Both the position numbers and the translations under genes were made by a program. Shown here in pieces: positions 33,723 through 42,598 of a DNA stretch of 64,000 nucleotides. Within the stretch, counting starts at the first letter, position 1, and every line of letters begins with the position of its first letter. The notes under the pieces were generated by a model, which did not search any database, was not told the DNA's origin, and saw only the letters and a program-made list of their open reading frames with translations. Location of the stretch: positions 6,713,001-6,777,000 of the forward strand of contig NZ_CP108393.1 of the NCBI RefSeq assembly GCF_035961655.1, read 5' to 3'. Source of the stretch: Streptomyces sp. NBC_01317 (lineage in GTDB: Bacteria; Actinomycetota; Actinomycetes; Streptomycetales; Streptomycetaceae).

Positions 33723-34850
33723 ATGACCCTCGTCCCGTTCGAACTGCTCGAGTGGCTGCACAAGCGGGGAACCACCGCCACGTTCAGCCTGGCCGACAGC
33801 GGTTGTCGGCCGATCCGCGTGCGCGAACTGGTCGACGACGAACAGGCCCTGAGCCGACTCCTCGACAGCGAGCTGAGCTACCCGCCGACGTGCGGCACGG
33901 ACCACCTGCGCGCACAGATCGCCCACTGGCACGCCGGGAGCACCGACCACGCGTCGGAGGTCATCGTCACCGTCGGGGCGGCCGAGGCCAACACGATCGC
34001 CGTCGACACCCTCGTCCGCCCCGGGGACCATGTGGTGACGATGTCACCGGGCTATCGCCAGGTCTGGGGTGCGGCCCGGAACCGTGGCGCCGACGTCGAC
34101 GACGTCCCCCTGGACCCGGAGCGCGGCTGGCGACCCGACATCGACGCCCTGGCCCGCGCGGTCCGCCCGAACACCCGGGCCATCGTGCTGACGACCCCCA
34201 ACAACCCGGCGGGAACCGTCCTGACCGAGGAGGAAATCCGGGCGATCGTCTCCGTCGCCGACCGGGTCGGTGCCTGGATCCTCTCGGACGAGGTCCACCG
34301 CGGCACCGAATTTCACACCGACGAGCTCAGCCCCAGCCTCTGGGGCCGCTACGACCGCGTCGTGTGCGTCGGCAGCCTCTCCAAGGCGTTCGGCATGCAG
34401 GGACTGCGCCTCGGTTGGCTGATCGCGCCGCCCGCGCTCCTCACGGAGCTCCGCCAACGGCACGAGTACGCCACCCTCTCCGCAGCCGGGACATCGATGG
34501 CGCTGGCAGAACTGGCGCTCGAACCGCCCACCTGCGCCCGGCTACTCGACCGCTACCGCGGCTTCCTGCGCGAGAGCTGGACCCAGATGCAACAGTGGAT
34601 CGACTCCCATGACCACCTGCTCTCGGTCGTGCCGCCCCAGGCCACCTCCCTGGCATTCGTCCGCTACCACCTTGACCTGCCCAGCACCGACGTCGCCGAG
34701 GCCCTCTACGCCCGCGGCAAGGTGCTGGTCGCCGCCGGGGCCCACTTCGGCACCGAGCACCACCTGCGGTTCACCCACGGGCAGGAACCGGCCCAGCTGG
34801 CCGCAGCACTGGAGAAGACCTCGCACGTCCTGAAGGAACTGAGCGCGTGA
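33723..34850 (+). CDS. Fold-type I PLP enzyme, aminotransferase class I/II
   Basis: 375 aa. The PLP lysine is Lys221 ('VGSLSKAFGMQGLRLGW'). Other cofactor residues are Asn161 ('TTPNNPAGT'), Asp189 ('LSDEVH') and Arg229. The N-terminus ('FELLEWLHKR...ADSG...VRELV') resembles the VioD/capreomycidine synthase group, PLP enzymes that act after an Fe/2OG hydroxylase in viomycin and streptothricin pathways. That makes a beta- or gamma-replacement/cyclisation as plausible as transamination here. The distinction needs phylogeny. Overlaps the next gene (GTGA). Confidence 0.82.
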   Translation: MTLVPFELLEWLHKRGTTATFSLADSGCRPIRVRELVDDEQALSRLLDSELSYPPTCGTDHLRAQIAHWHAGSTDHASEVIVTVGAAEANTIAVDTLVRPGDHVVTMSPGYRQVWGAARNRGADVDDVPLDPERGWRPDIDALARAVRPNTRAIVLTTPNNPAGTVLTEEEIRAIVSVADRVGAWILSDEVHRGTEFHTDELSPSLWGRYDRVVCVGSLSKAFGMQGLRLGWLIAPPALLTELRQRHEYATLSAAGTSMALAELALEPPTCARLLDRYRGFLRESWTQMQQWIDSHDHLLSVVPPQATSLAFVRYHLDLPSTDVAEALYARGKVLVAAGAHFGTEHHLRFTHGQEPAQLAAALEKTSHVLKELSA

Positions 34851-35779
34851 ACCCTACGAAACTGTCCCTGATCGACGCCGAGGAACTGGCGCGCCGCCTG
34901 CCCATGCCACAAGCGATCGCCGCGGTGGACCACGCCCTGCGCGCCGGGCTGGACCCCGAAACGGACATCCCGCGCACCGTACTCGACGTCCAGGCGGGCC
35001 AGCTCCTGTTGATGCCCGGCACATCGTCCTCGTACATCGGGGTGAAGATCGCCGCGGTCGTGCCCGACAACCCCGCCCGCGGCCTGCCGCGCATCGTTGC
35101 CTCCTACCTCCTCATGGATGCGGCCACGCTCTGCCCGATAGCCCTGATCGACGGCTCCGCCCTCACCCTGCTGCGGACGCCCGCGGTCTCCGCCGTGGCC
35201 GTGGACCACCTGGCGGCCGCAGACGCCGAACGGCTCATCGTCTTCGGAGCCGGACCGCAGGCGTGGGGCCATGTGGAGGCGATCAGGGCCGTTCGCCCCA
35301 TCACGTCGGTCGGAGTCGTCGCGCGCCGTCCGGAGCAGGCGGCCGAACTGGTCGAGCGCTGCCGGTCGACGGGGCTGCCCGCGGAGGCCGTCCCCCCGCA
35401 GGCCGTGGCGACCGCCGACGTGGTCGCCTGCTGTACGACGGCAAGGACGCCGCTGTTCCCCTCCGCGGCGGTCGCCGACCACGCGGTCGTCGTGGCGATG
35501 GGAGCGCACGAACCGACGGCCCGCGAGGTGGACGACGCCCTCGTCGCCCGCGCCACCGTCGTCGTCGAGGCGCGCAGCGCTGCGCTGCGGGAGGCGGGCG
35601 ACCTGCTGATCCCCCTGCGCTCGGGCACCATCGACACCGGGGTAATCGCGGGCAACCTGTCCGAACTCGTGCGCGGAGCCGTCGACATCGCGCCCGGGCG
35701 GCCGAAGCTGTTCAAGGGCACGGGCATGGCGTGGCAGGACCTGGTGGTGGCCGCTGCCGCCGTCGAGAAGTTCCCGTGA
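34847..35779 (+). CDS. Ornithine cyclodeaminase / mu-crystallin family enzyme
   Basis: 310 aa. A Rossmann dinucleotide-binding motif 'FGAGPQAWGHVEAI' lies near residue 130, and the conserved substrate side is 'GTSSSYIGVKIAAVVPDNPARGLP' and 'GSALTLLRTPAVSA'. Members of this family deaminate and cyclise ornithine, reduce cyclic imines, or make N-(carboxyalkyl) amino acids (SbnB). Next to an aminotransferase and a dehydrogenase, imine/ketimine reduction fits well (inference). GTG start within the preceding stop. Confidence 0.82.
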   Translation: MNPTKLSLIDAEELARRLPMPQAIAAVDHALRAGLDPETDIPRTVLDVQAGQLLLMPGTSSSYIGVKIAAVVPDNPARGLPRIVASYLLMDAATLCPIALIDGSALTLLRTPAVSAVAVDHLAAADAERLIVFGAGPQAWGHVEAIRAVRPITSVGVVARRPEQAAELVERCRSTGLPAEAVPPQAVATADVVACCTTARTPLFPSAAVADHAVVVAMGAHEPTAREVDDALVARATVVVEARSAALREAGDLLIPLRSGTIDTGVIAGNLSELVRGAVDIAPGRPKLFKGTGMAWQDLVVAAAAVEKFP

Positions 35780-35867
35780 GCGCGCGGAGATGACCGGAAC
35801 CTGACGGCGTCCCCGACCATCGGGTCGGCCTGAACCCTGCCGACATCTCTGCTGACAAGGACCTTCT

Positions 35868-37016
35868 GTGGCTGATGCACTCTCCCTCGTCGACGACTGG
35901 GGCCCCGAGAAGATCGTCGTCGTCTCCCACCGGCGCACCGGCATGAAGGGTGTCCTGGTCATCGACAACACCGCCCGGGGTATGGGCAAGGGCGGTACCC
36001 GGATGAGCCCCACCGTGACCGTCAGCGACGTGGCCCGCCTGGCCCGCGTCATGACGTGGAAGTGGGCCGGCGTCGACCTCTTCTACGGCGGTGCCAAAGC
36101 CGGCATCGTCGCCGACCCCGCCTCCCGAGACAAGGAGGCGATCCTGCGCGCGTTCGCCCGTGCGCTGTCCAACGAGGTCCCCCGCGAGTACGTGATGGGC
36201 CTGGACATGGGGCTGACCGAGAGCGACGCCGCCATCATCCAGGACGAACTCGGTGACCGCGGCGCCGCCGTCGGCACCCCCGAACATCTCGGCGGCGTGG
36301 CCTATGACGAACTCGGCGTCACCGGCTACGGCGTCGCCGAGGCAGCCGACGCCGCGACCCGGTACCTGGGACTGCCCCTGGCCGGTTCCCGCGTCGCCAT
36401 CCAAGGCTTCGGCGCCGTCGGCAGCGCGGCCGCCCGGCGTTTCGCGGAACTCGGCGCCACCGTCGTAGCAGTCTCCACAGCCCACGGCGCCCTGCACGAC
36501 CCGACCGGCCTCGCCGTCGCGGACCTCCTGGCGGCCCGCGACGAGCACGGTGACCACTTCGTCGCCCGCCACCACCACGGCACCCCCCTGCCCTCCGGCA
36601 GCGAACTCACCGTGGACTGTGACATCCTCGTGCCCGCGGCCCTGGAGGACGTCATCCGTCGCACCACCGCGGAGCGCGTCAAGGCCCGGCTCGTCGTCGA
36701 AGGCGCGAATCTGCCCACGTCCCCCGAGGCCCGAAGCCTTCTCGCCGAGCGCGGCATCACCGTGGTCCCCGACTTCATCGCCAACGCCGGAGGTATCATC
36801 GCCGCCGCCTTCGCCATGGACGCCCGCTACTCCGGCTTCCGTCCCGACACTGCCACCATCTTCGAAACGATCTCGACCAGGCTGCGCGCCAACACGGTCA
36901 CCGTCCTCGACGAAGCCCGGCGGCGGGAGACCACCCCGCACACCGCGGGCCTCAGCCTCGCCGAAGAACGCGTCCGCACCGCGATGCGGAGCAAGGGACG
37001 GATTCCTCTCGCCTGA
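35868..37016 (+). CDS. Glu/Leu/Phe/Val dehydrogenase family enzyme
   Basis: 382 aa. The catalytic domain carries 'MTWKWAGVDLFYGGAKAGIV' (substrate lysine region; usual form GGGKGGI) and the cofactor domain 'VAIQGFGAVGSAAARRFAELG', ending with 'VVPDFIANAGGIIAAAFAMD'. It interconverts an amino acid and its 2-oxo acid with NAD(P)H. The GGAKAGI variant and its cluster position suggest a specialised substrate or a role in supplying amino groups. GTG start, 88 bases after the preceding stop; last gene of the cluster, followed by an IS30 remnant. Confidence 0.85.
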   Translation: MADALSLVDDWGPEKIVVVSHRRTGMKGVLVIDNTARGMGKGGTRMSPTVTVSDVARLARVMTWKWAGVDLFYGGAKAGIVADPASRDKEAILRAFARALSNEVPREYVMGLDMGLTESDAAIIQDELGDRGAAVGTPEHLGGVAYDELGVTGYGVAEAADAATRYLGLPLAGSRVAIQGFGAVGSAAARRFAELGATVVAVSTAHGALHDPTGLAVADLLAARDEHGDHFVARHHHGTPLPSGSELTVDCDILVPAALEDVIRRTTAERVKARLVVEGANLPTSPEARSLLAERGITVVPDFIANAGGIIAAAFAMDARYSGFRPDTATIFETISTRLRANTVTVLDEARRRETTPHTAGLSLAEERVRTAMRSKGRIPLA

Positions 37017-37111
37017 GCACCGCTGTCCGCCGATGCCGCCGGGTCTGGCCGCGGGGACCCCGCGGAATCCGTTGCGCCGTCCCTCCGCCCCGCAAGCCGG
37101 CGAATTCCAGG

Positions 37112-38204
37112 GGTCGTCGCAACACGTGATCACTGATGTGTGGTGGCGACTAGTTTGGACAGGCGCTCGGGGCGATGGTGAATGCCTGGTGGGCGGCCAT
37201 TTCTGGGCCCTGGTCCCAGGTCAGGGAACGCCGTAGGTGTGCCGGAAGAGTGTTGACCGTCTCGATCAGGGCGTCGCGGGTGTTCGGCGCGGTGTGGTCG
37301 GTGGGGAGGTGGACCGGCATCACGTAGCGCGTGGTGCGTTCCACGAGTGTGCCGATCGCCGACTTGCTCTCCGTGCCGACGATGAGGTCGCCCTCCCGAT
37401 GACCGGGGACGGCCCGGTCATCGGCCTCGGCCGGGCGGTCGCTGATCATCACCATGTTCTTGATCGCACGGGGCTGGCGCTTGGCGGACTGGCGGTGAGG
37501 GCGCCGGCGGGCTCGTCCGGTCCGCAGGGCCTTGGTGAGTTCGCGGCGGAGTTCTCCGCGTCCCTGGACGTAAAGGGCCTGGTAGATCGTTTCGTGGGTC
37601 ACGTGCATCTCCGGCCGGTCGGGGAAGCGTGTCCGCAGAGCCTGGCAGATCTGCTCAGGGCTCCACCGCATCACGAGGTGGTCCTGGACGAAGTCCCGCA
37701 GCTCCGGGTTCTGGCCGATCTTCCCGGGTTTGGGCCGGGGCCGGCGCGCATCCGCACGGGACTGGGCCGCGTAGGGCCGGTAGACCCATCGAGAGCTGCC
37801 CTTGCGCACGAGCATGCCGTTGCGGCGGATCTCCCGGCTGACCGTCGAAGGGCTGCGGCCCAGCTCGGCCGCGACGGCCCGGACGGTGGCCTTCTCCCGC
37901 AGCCGGTCAGCTATGTGGAAGCGCTCATCCTCGCGCAGGTATCGCGACGAGGTGGACCGTGGCGTCCGCGGAGCATGCGCGGGCGCCACGGTCCGGTTGG
38001 GACCCGTCCTGCCGTTCCGCCATTCACGGCCGGTCCTCAGGTTGATCCCGATGACCCGGCAGGCTTCCTTGTTCGAGTACCCCAACTGCATGAGGCGGAA
38101 GTATTCCTCCCGCTCCCGGCGCAGCTTCTTACGCCCCCGGTTGACCGTTCGGTCCCGGATCTCGAAGTCCATCGCATCCCCTGAGCTGGGGTGTTGCGAC
38201 AACC
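37112..38204. mobile_element. IS30-family insertion sequence, internally deleted
   Basis: Imperfect 14-bp terminal inverted repeats: GGTCGTCGCAACAC at 37112-37125 and, as reverse complement, GGTTGTCGCAACAC at 38191-38204 (13 of 14 match). The element is about 1.09 kb. The transposase lacks its C-terminal part although the left repeat is present, so a deletion just inside the left end is more likely than truncation by a later insertion. No target duplication was identified with confidence. Confidence 0.65.
37150..38172 (-). pseudogene. IS30 transposase lacking the C-terminal catalytic glutamate region
   Basis: The N-terminal helix-turn-helix ('GYSNKEACRVIGINLRTGREW') and second DNA-binding segment ('VRAVAAELGRSPSTVSREIRRNG') are intact. 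The DDE core shows the first two acids ('HREGDLIVGTE' and 'LTWDQGPEMAAH'). The protein then ends 'TIAPSACPN', so the family's following 'HSPWQRGxNENxNGL' part with the catalytic Glu is missing. The element should be immobile unless helped in trans. ATG at 38172 chosen ('MDFEIRDRTV'). Confidence 0.8.
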
Positions 38205-38325
38205 ACTAGAACTCAAGTATCCGGGAGTGGGGGCCTTGTCGTGCGGGACGGTGGCCTACCTGCGGACGGGGGAGCCGGGGTCGATGTCGTGCCGTGGAGG
38301 CGGGCATGCGGGAGACCGGGGTGGA

Positions 38326-38814
38326 TCAGACGAAGGTCATGCTGATCTGCTCGCCCTGAACGGTCCAGTTCATGCTGGCGTTGGAGCTGTTGCAGCCTTC
38401 GACGTTGACGATGCGGGTGCGGGGGTAGTCGCTGCGCAGGCACATACCGGGGTAGGCGGACTGGGAGATCAGTCCGCCGCCGATGTTCCAGAGCATGCTG
38501 CCGTTGGAGGCGTTGCAGCCTTCGACGTTGACGATGCGGGTGCGCGGGTAGTCGCTGCGCAGGCACATGCCCGGGTGGGCGGACTGGGATATCAGCGTGC
38601 CGTTGACGGTCCAGCGCTGGCGCGAGTCCGAGGGGTTGCAGCCTTCGACATTGATGATCCGGGTGCGCGGATAGTCGCTGCTGAGACACATGACACCGGC
38701 GGTCGGTCCCGCGGCGGCGCGAGTGCCGTCGGCCGCGACGGCGGAGGACGGGAGGACAAGGGAGGTCAGGGCGAGGAGGGCGGGTAACAGAAGTCTGAGC
38801 GCGGTTCTGGTCAT
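38326..38814 (-). CDS. Secreted beta-trefoil (ricin B-like) lectin of three near-identical repeats
   Basis: 162 aa. The signal peptide ('LLLPALLALTSLVLPSSAVA', cleavage before ADG) is followed by three 41-residue repeats, each starting MCL-x-SDYPRTRIxNVEGCN and ending xxWxx. The first keeps the QxW signature (RQRW), the others SMLW and SMNW. Three repeats make exactly one beta-trefoil. At the DNA level the units recur with a 123-bp period (for example at 38389, 38512 and 38635) with few changes, implying recent duplication. Probable extracellular carbohydrate-binding or inhibitor protein with no catalytic domain. Confidence 0.75.
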   Translation of the reverse strand: MTRTALRLLLPALLALTSLVLPSSAVAADGTRAAAGPTAGVMCLSSDYPRTRIINVEGCNPSDSRQRWTVNGTLISQSAHPGMCLRSDYPRTRIVNVEGCNASNGSMLWNIGGGLISQSAYPGMCLRSDYPRTRIVNVEGCNSSNASMNWTVQGEQISMTFV

Positions 38815-39268
38815 GGGAGAACCCTTCGCGGTCGGCGGACACCGGCCGGGAGATGGCTGCCCTCCCGACTGGGCGTCCGGATGATGTTGGCCCTGGAACA
38901 GTCCCCGCATCGGCGATGCCTTATGCGTCGCACGCGTCACGGGGATCTCGCGCGGTGACGGTGATCTCTGTGACGGCGGACCGGCGGACGGGGCCCGCGG
39001 TGGCGCGGCTCCCATCCCCTCCCGCTGCCGTGCGCCCGGCGCTCAGACGCTCGACACCATGGCCGGTTCCGGCTCGCTGTCGGCGGCGGGGTGCCGCCGC
39101 GCCGGCCGCCACCCACCAGCTGCCGTCGCCGTCGACCGTTCTCCCGTACGGCGTCGCGGACGATCCGGGGCAGCGCGGCTACGGCGACCCTGTCCCCCCC
39201 CCGGCCGCCGCGTCCGCCCCGCCCTCCCGCCGTACGGGCCGCCGTCGTGCGCCGCGGCCCGTACGACA
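38815..39268. other. Non-coding stretch upstream of the lectin gene
   Basis: About 450 bases hold the lectin promoter region and the unrecognisable continuation of the nuclease-like pseudogene. Open frames here have arginine- and proline-rich compositions typical of antisense GC-rich DNA. I see no supported gene, RNA or repeat. Confidence 0.5.
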
Positions 39269-39541
39269 GTACGAAGCGGCCTGGGGCAGGACCCCGCTGT
39301 CCGCCGTCTTCTTGTACTCCACGACCACCGGAGCGCCATTCTCGTCCAAGCCCAGGGTGTCGATCCGCCCCCGGTGCCACGGCCCCGTCGGGTACTCCGA
39401 CGCCAGGAAACGGATGCCGAGCATCATCTCCATGTTGCCCCCGACCCGGCGATGCAGCTCCGCCTCCAGCGCCACCGTCTAACCCCGAAGCTCGATATCC
39501 CGGCCGCCGGCATCCTGCCTGAACGTCATCAAGTCGGCCAT
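39269..39541 (-). pseudogene. Truncated PD-(D/E)XK nuclease-like gene with an in-frame stop
   Basis: The frame from 39541 reads 'MADLMTFRQDAGGRDIELRG', then TAG (39479-39481), then continues in the same frame with 'VALEAELHRRVGGNMEMMLGIRFLASEYPTG' and 'GRIDTLGLDENGAPVVVEYKK'. The Asp...Glu-x-Lys pattern is that of PD-(D/E)XK nucleases (often annotated as DUF5655-type proteins in Streptomyces). Similarity ends near 39269 and the C-terminal half is missing. Confidence 0.6.
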
Positions 39542-40152
39542 CGGCACCCCCCTTCCACGATCAGTACAAGGCAAGCAATCGAAACCGGTGAAGAGGTATT
39601 CCGGGTCGGGGAGGAACTGCCTCCTGGGATGGTGCGCCACACTCGCCCAGCATGAGGCACGGTGACGAGAGCCCTGATGGTGCGGCAGCGACAAGTTCGG
39701 AGGCCGCCTCTCAGCAACGCGGCCCCTGTCGGAGACGGTTGGAACACCTATGGTCGCGTTTCCGCAGAGAGTGGGACCGGCCGCTGAAGGCACTGTGGAA
39801 GACGTACAACCCGCGCTGTAGCTCTTCTTGGCACCTCCGGTGGCCAGCCGGTGGCCGGATGCCTTGGGACGACGTAACACGAGGCCGCACAGGCAAACAA
39901 GCTGTATGTGCTCTGATCAGGCAGAACAGCACCAGCCAGCACGACGAAGCAGCACGCGACATGATCGCTCACGGTCTCGCAATGCGTAGGTCCGGCCACG
40001 TGATGAGGTGCTTGATGTGGCCACCACAAAGTTGGGACTGCGTCACGGGTCAGGCGCCATACGGACTGAAACAGCGCCTGACCACGTGCTTCGCGGGCTC
40101 GGCGCGCCCGGTGATCGCCTACTACCGTCCGTCGAGTAGCCCGCCAGGCCCG
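39542..40152. other. 611-bp region without a recognisable gene, right edge of the island
   Basis: Base composition is lower in GC than the flanks, with interrupted frames on both strands and no coherent protein family. No tRNA or inverted repeat marking an integration site was seen. I take it as eroded accessory DNA between the nuclease pseudogene and the core dehydrogenase gene. Confidence 0.5.
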
Positions 40153-41022
40153 TCAGTACGCGTAGAAGCCCGCGCCCGTCTTGCGGCCCAGCCGCCCCGC
40201 GTCCACCATCCGCTGGAGCAGCGGGGGAGCGGCGTACAGCGCTTCCTTGTACTCGGCGTACATCGAGTCCGCGACCGACGCCACCGTGTCCAGGCCGATC
40301 AGGTCGGCGAGCTTGAGCGGGCCCATCGGGTGGGCGCAGCCCAGTTCCATGCCGTTGTCGATGTCCTCACGGCTGGCGATCCCCGACTCGAACATCCGGA
40401 CGGCGGAGAGCAGGTACGGGATCAGCAGGGCGTTCACCACGAAGCCCGAGCGGTCCTGGGCGCGGATCGCGTGCTTGCCCAGCACCTTCCCGACCACGGC
40501 CTCGGCGCGGCGCAGCGTCTCGTCGGACGTCGTCAGGGCGGGGATCAGCTCGACCAGCTTCTGCACCGGGGCCGGGTTGAAGAAGTGGATACCGATGACC
40601 TGGTCGGGGCGCGAGGTCGCGACGGCCAGCCTGACCAGCGGGATGGAGGAGGTGTTGGAGGCCAGGATCGCGTCGGGCCGGGTCACGACCTGGTCGAGCA
40701 CCTGGAAGATCTCCGTCTTGACCTTTTCGTTCTCCACGACGGCCTCGATGACGAGGTCGCGGTCGGCGAACTCCCCGAGGTCGGTGGTGAAGCTGAGCCG
40801 GCCGAGGGTCGCGTCCCGCTCCGCCGGGGTGATCTTGCCGCGTTCCGCGGCCTTGGCGAGCGAACTGTGCAGGCGGGTCCTGCCGATCTCCAGGGCCTCG
40901 CCGGTCGTCTCGGCGACCCTCACCTCCAGGCCGCTGCGGGCGGCGACCTCGGCGATGCCTGCGCCCATCTGGCCGCAGCCCACCACTCCCACGCGGGCGA
41001 TATCGGTCAGGGTGTCGGTCAC
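40153..41022 (-). CDS. 3-hydroxybutyryl-CoA dehydrogenase
   Basis: 289 aa. NAD-binding 'VGVVGCGQMGAGIAEVAARSG', catalytic region 'ILASNTSSIPL' with 'IHFFNPAPVQKLVELI' (catalytic His) and the C-terminal domain 'ELGCAHPMGPLKLADLIGLD...GRLGRKTGAGFYAY'. It converts acetoacetyl-CoA and (S)-3-hydroxybutyryl-CoA; in Streptomyces it supplies C4 units for ethylmalonyl-CoA and polyketide precursors. GTG start at 41022. First core gene right of the island. Confidence 0.93.
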   Translation of the reverse strand: MTDTLTDIARVGVVGCGQMGAGIAEVAARSGLEVRVAETTGEALEIGRTRLHSSLAKAAERGKITPAERDATLGRLSFTTDLGEFADRDLVIEAVVENEKVKTEIFQVLDQVVTRPDAILASNTSSIPLVRLAVATSRPDQVIGIHFFNPAPVQKLVELIPALTTSDETLRRAEAVVGKVLGKHAIRAQDRSGFVVNALLIPYLLSAVRMFESGIASREDIDNGMELGCAHPMGPLKLADLIGLDTVASVADSMYAEYKEALYAAPPLLQRMVDAGRLGRKTGAGFYAY

Positions 41023-41264
41023 ATCGTGCCTTTCGCTGGTCCGCGGTGATCCGCGCAGGTCGGTGCGGGATCGGTGGCGGATGGGTCCCGGGTCGGTGGT
41101 TCCGGCAGGTCGCCCGGGTGATCCCGGCGGCCCGCCCCGGACCGAGACGTTACTCCGCGCGGGTGTGTGGACGCCGTGCCGGGGCGGGCATGCTCAGCCC
41201 GTACGGCGGCCCGCTCCCCACCACGGCGGGCACCTCACCCCCCACGGCAAGGGACGGAAGCCAG

Positions 41265-42569
41265 ATGCGGCACACCCCACGCGACATCCCACGCGACACT
41301 CCACCACTCACCTCCCACCTCGGCACCTTCGGCAGACGGGGATTCATGGCGGCCACGGCGGCGCTGATGACCACGATGCTCACCTCCTCGGACGCGCTCG
41401 CGGGCGGGCCTGTGGGTCCCGACGGGCGGTACCGTTACGCGCGCCGGGACCTGCGCGGGGTGTGGGTCGCCACCGTCACGAACCGCGACTGGCCCTCCAA
41501 ACCGGGGCTCACCGCCGCCCAGCAGCGCGCCGAACTGATCGCGCATCTGGACACGGCCGTCACCCGCAAGTTGAACGCCGTCGTCTTCCAGGTCAGGCCC
41601 ACGGCCGACGCCCTGTGGCCCTCGCCGTACGAGCCCTGGTCGCAGTACCTCACCGGGACCCAGGGCAAGGACCCGGGCTGGGATCCGCTGGGCACGGCGG
41701 TGCGCGAGGCGCACGCGCGCGGTCTGGAGCTGCACGCCTGGTTCAACCCGTACCGCGTCGCCATGCACACCGACCCGTCGAAGCTCTCCGCGAAGCACCC
41801 GGCCCGGGTGCACCCCGACTGGGTGCTGCCGTACGGCGGGAAGCTGTACTACAACCCGGGCCTCCCGGAGGTCAGGGCCTTCGTGCAGGACGCCATGCTG
41901 GACGCCGTGCGGCGCTACGACATCGACGCCGTGCACTGGGACGACTACTTCTACCCCTATCCCGTCGCGGGCCAGGTGTTCGAGGACGACGAGGCGTACG
42001 CGCGGTACGGCGCCGGCTTCAAGGACAAGGCGGCGTGGCGGCGGGACAACACGGACCGGCTGGTGCGCGAGACCGGCGCGAAGATCAAGAAGCTCAAGAA
42101 GGGCGTACGGTTCGGCATCAGCCCGTTCGGCGTGTGGCGCAACGCGGCCACCGATCCGCTGGGCTCCGACACCCGGGCGGGTGTGCAGACGTACGACGAC
42201 CTGCACGCGGACACCCGGAAGTGGGTGAAGGAGGGCTGGATCGACTACATCGCCCCCCAGCTGTACTGGAACATCGGCTTCGCCGCCGCCGACTACGCGA
42301 AGCTGGTGCGCTGGTGGGACGGTGTCGTACGGGGCACAGGCGTCGGCCTCTACATCGGCGAGGCGCTCTACAAGGCCGGCGACCCGGCGCAGCCCGCCCC
42401 CTGGCAGGACCCGGCGGAGCTGTCCCGCCACCTCACGCTGGCGAAGGACTTCCCGGGGGTGGGCGGCCACTGCTTCTTCGCGGCGAAGGAGGTCCGCTCC
42501 GACCCGATCGGCGCGATGACCCGGCTCGTGACGGACCACTACGGCAAGCGGTCGAGGCTGTTGGGGTGA
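41265..42569 (+). CDS. Exported GH10-like glycoside hydrolase (YngK/DUF187 type)
   Basis: 434 aa. A twin-arginine-like leader ('GRRGFMAATAALMTTMLTSSDALA') directs export, with the ATG at 41265. The TIM-barrel domain is recognisable from 'DLRGVWVATVTNRDWPSKPG', 'FQVRPTADALWPS', 'HAWFNPYRV', 'YNPGLPEVRAFV', 'AVHWDDYFYPYP' and 'YIAPQLYWNIG'. Members cleave peptidoglycan or related glycans; the substrate here is not known. Confidence 0.87.
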   Translation: MRHTPRDIPRDTPPLTSHLGTFGRRGFMAATAALMTTMLTSSDALAGGPVGPDGRYRYARRDLRGVWVATVTNRDWPSKPGLTAAQQRAELIAHLDTAVTRKLNAVVFQVRPTADALWPSPYEPWSQYLTGTQGKDPGWDPLGTAVREAHARGLELHAWFNPYRVAMHTDPSKLSAKHPARVHPDWVLPYGGKLYYNPGLPEVRAFVQDAMLDAVRRYDIDAVHWDDYFYPYPVAGQVFEDDEAYARYGAGFKDKAAWRRDNTDRLVRETGAKIKKLKKGVRFGISPFGVWRNAATDPLGSDTRAGVQTYDDLHADTRKWVKEGWIDYIAPQLYWNIGFAAADYAKLVRWWDGVVRGTGVGLYIGEALYKAGDPAQPAPWQDPAELSRHLTLAKDFPGVGGHCFFAAKEVRSDPIGAMTRLVTDHYGKRSRLLG

Positions 42570-42598
42570 GGGGGCGGGCGGCGTGAGGGGGCGGGTGG

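Noticed and set aside
39542..40152. Possible tRNA or integration site at the right edge of the island
   Set aside because: No cloverleaf-forming sequence with a T-loop GGTTCGA-type motif could be found by eye.
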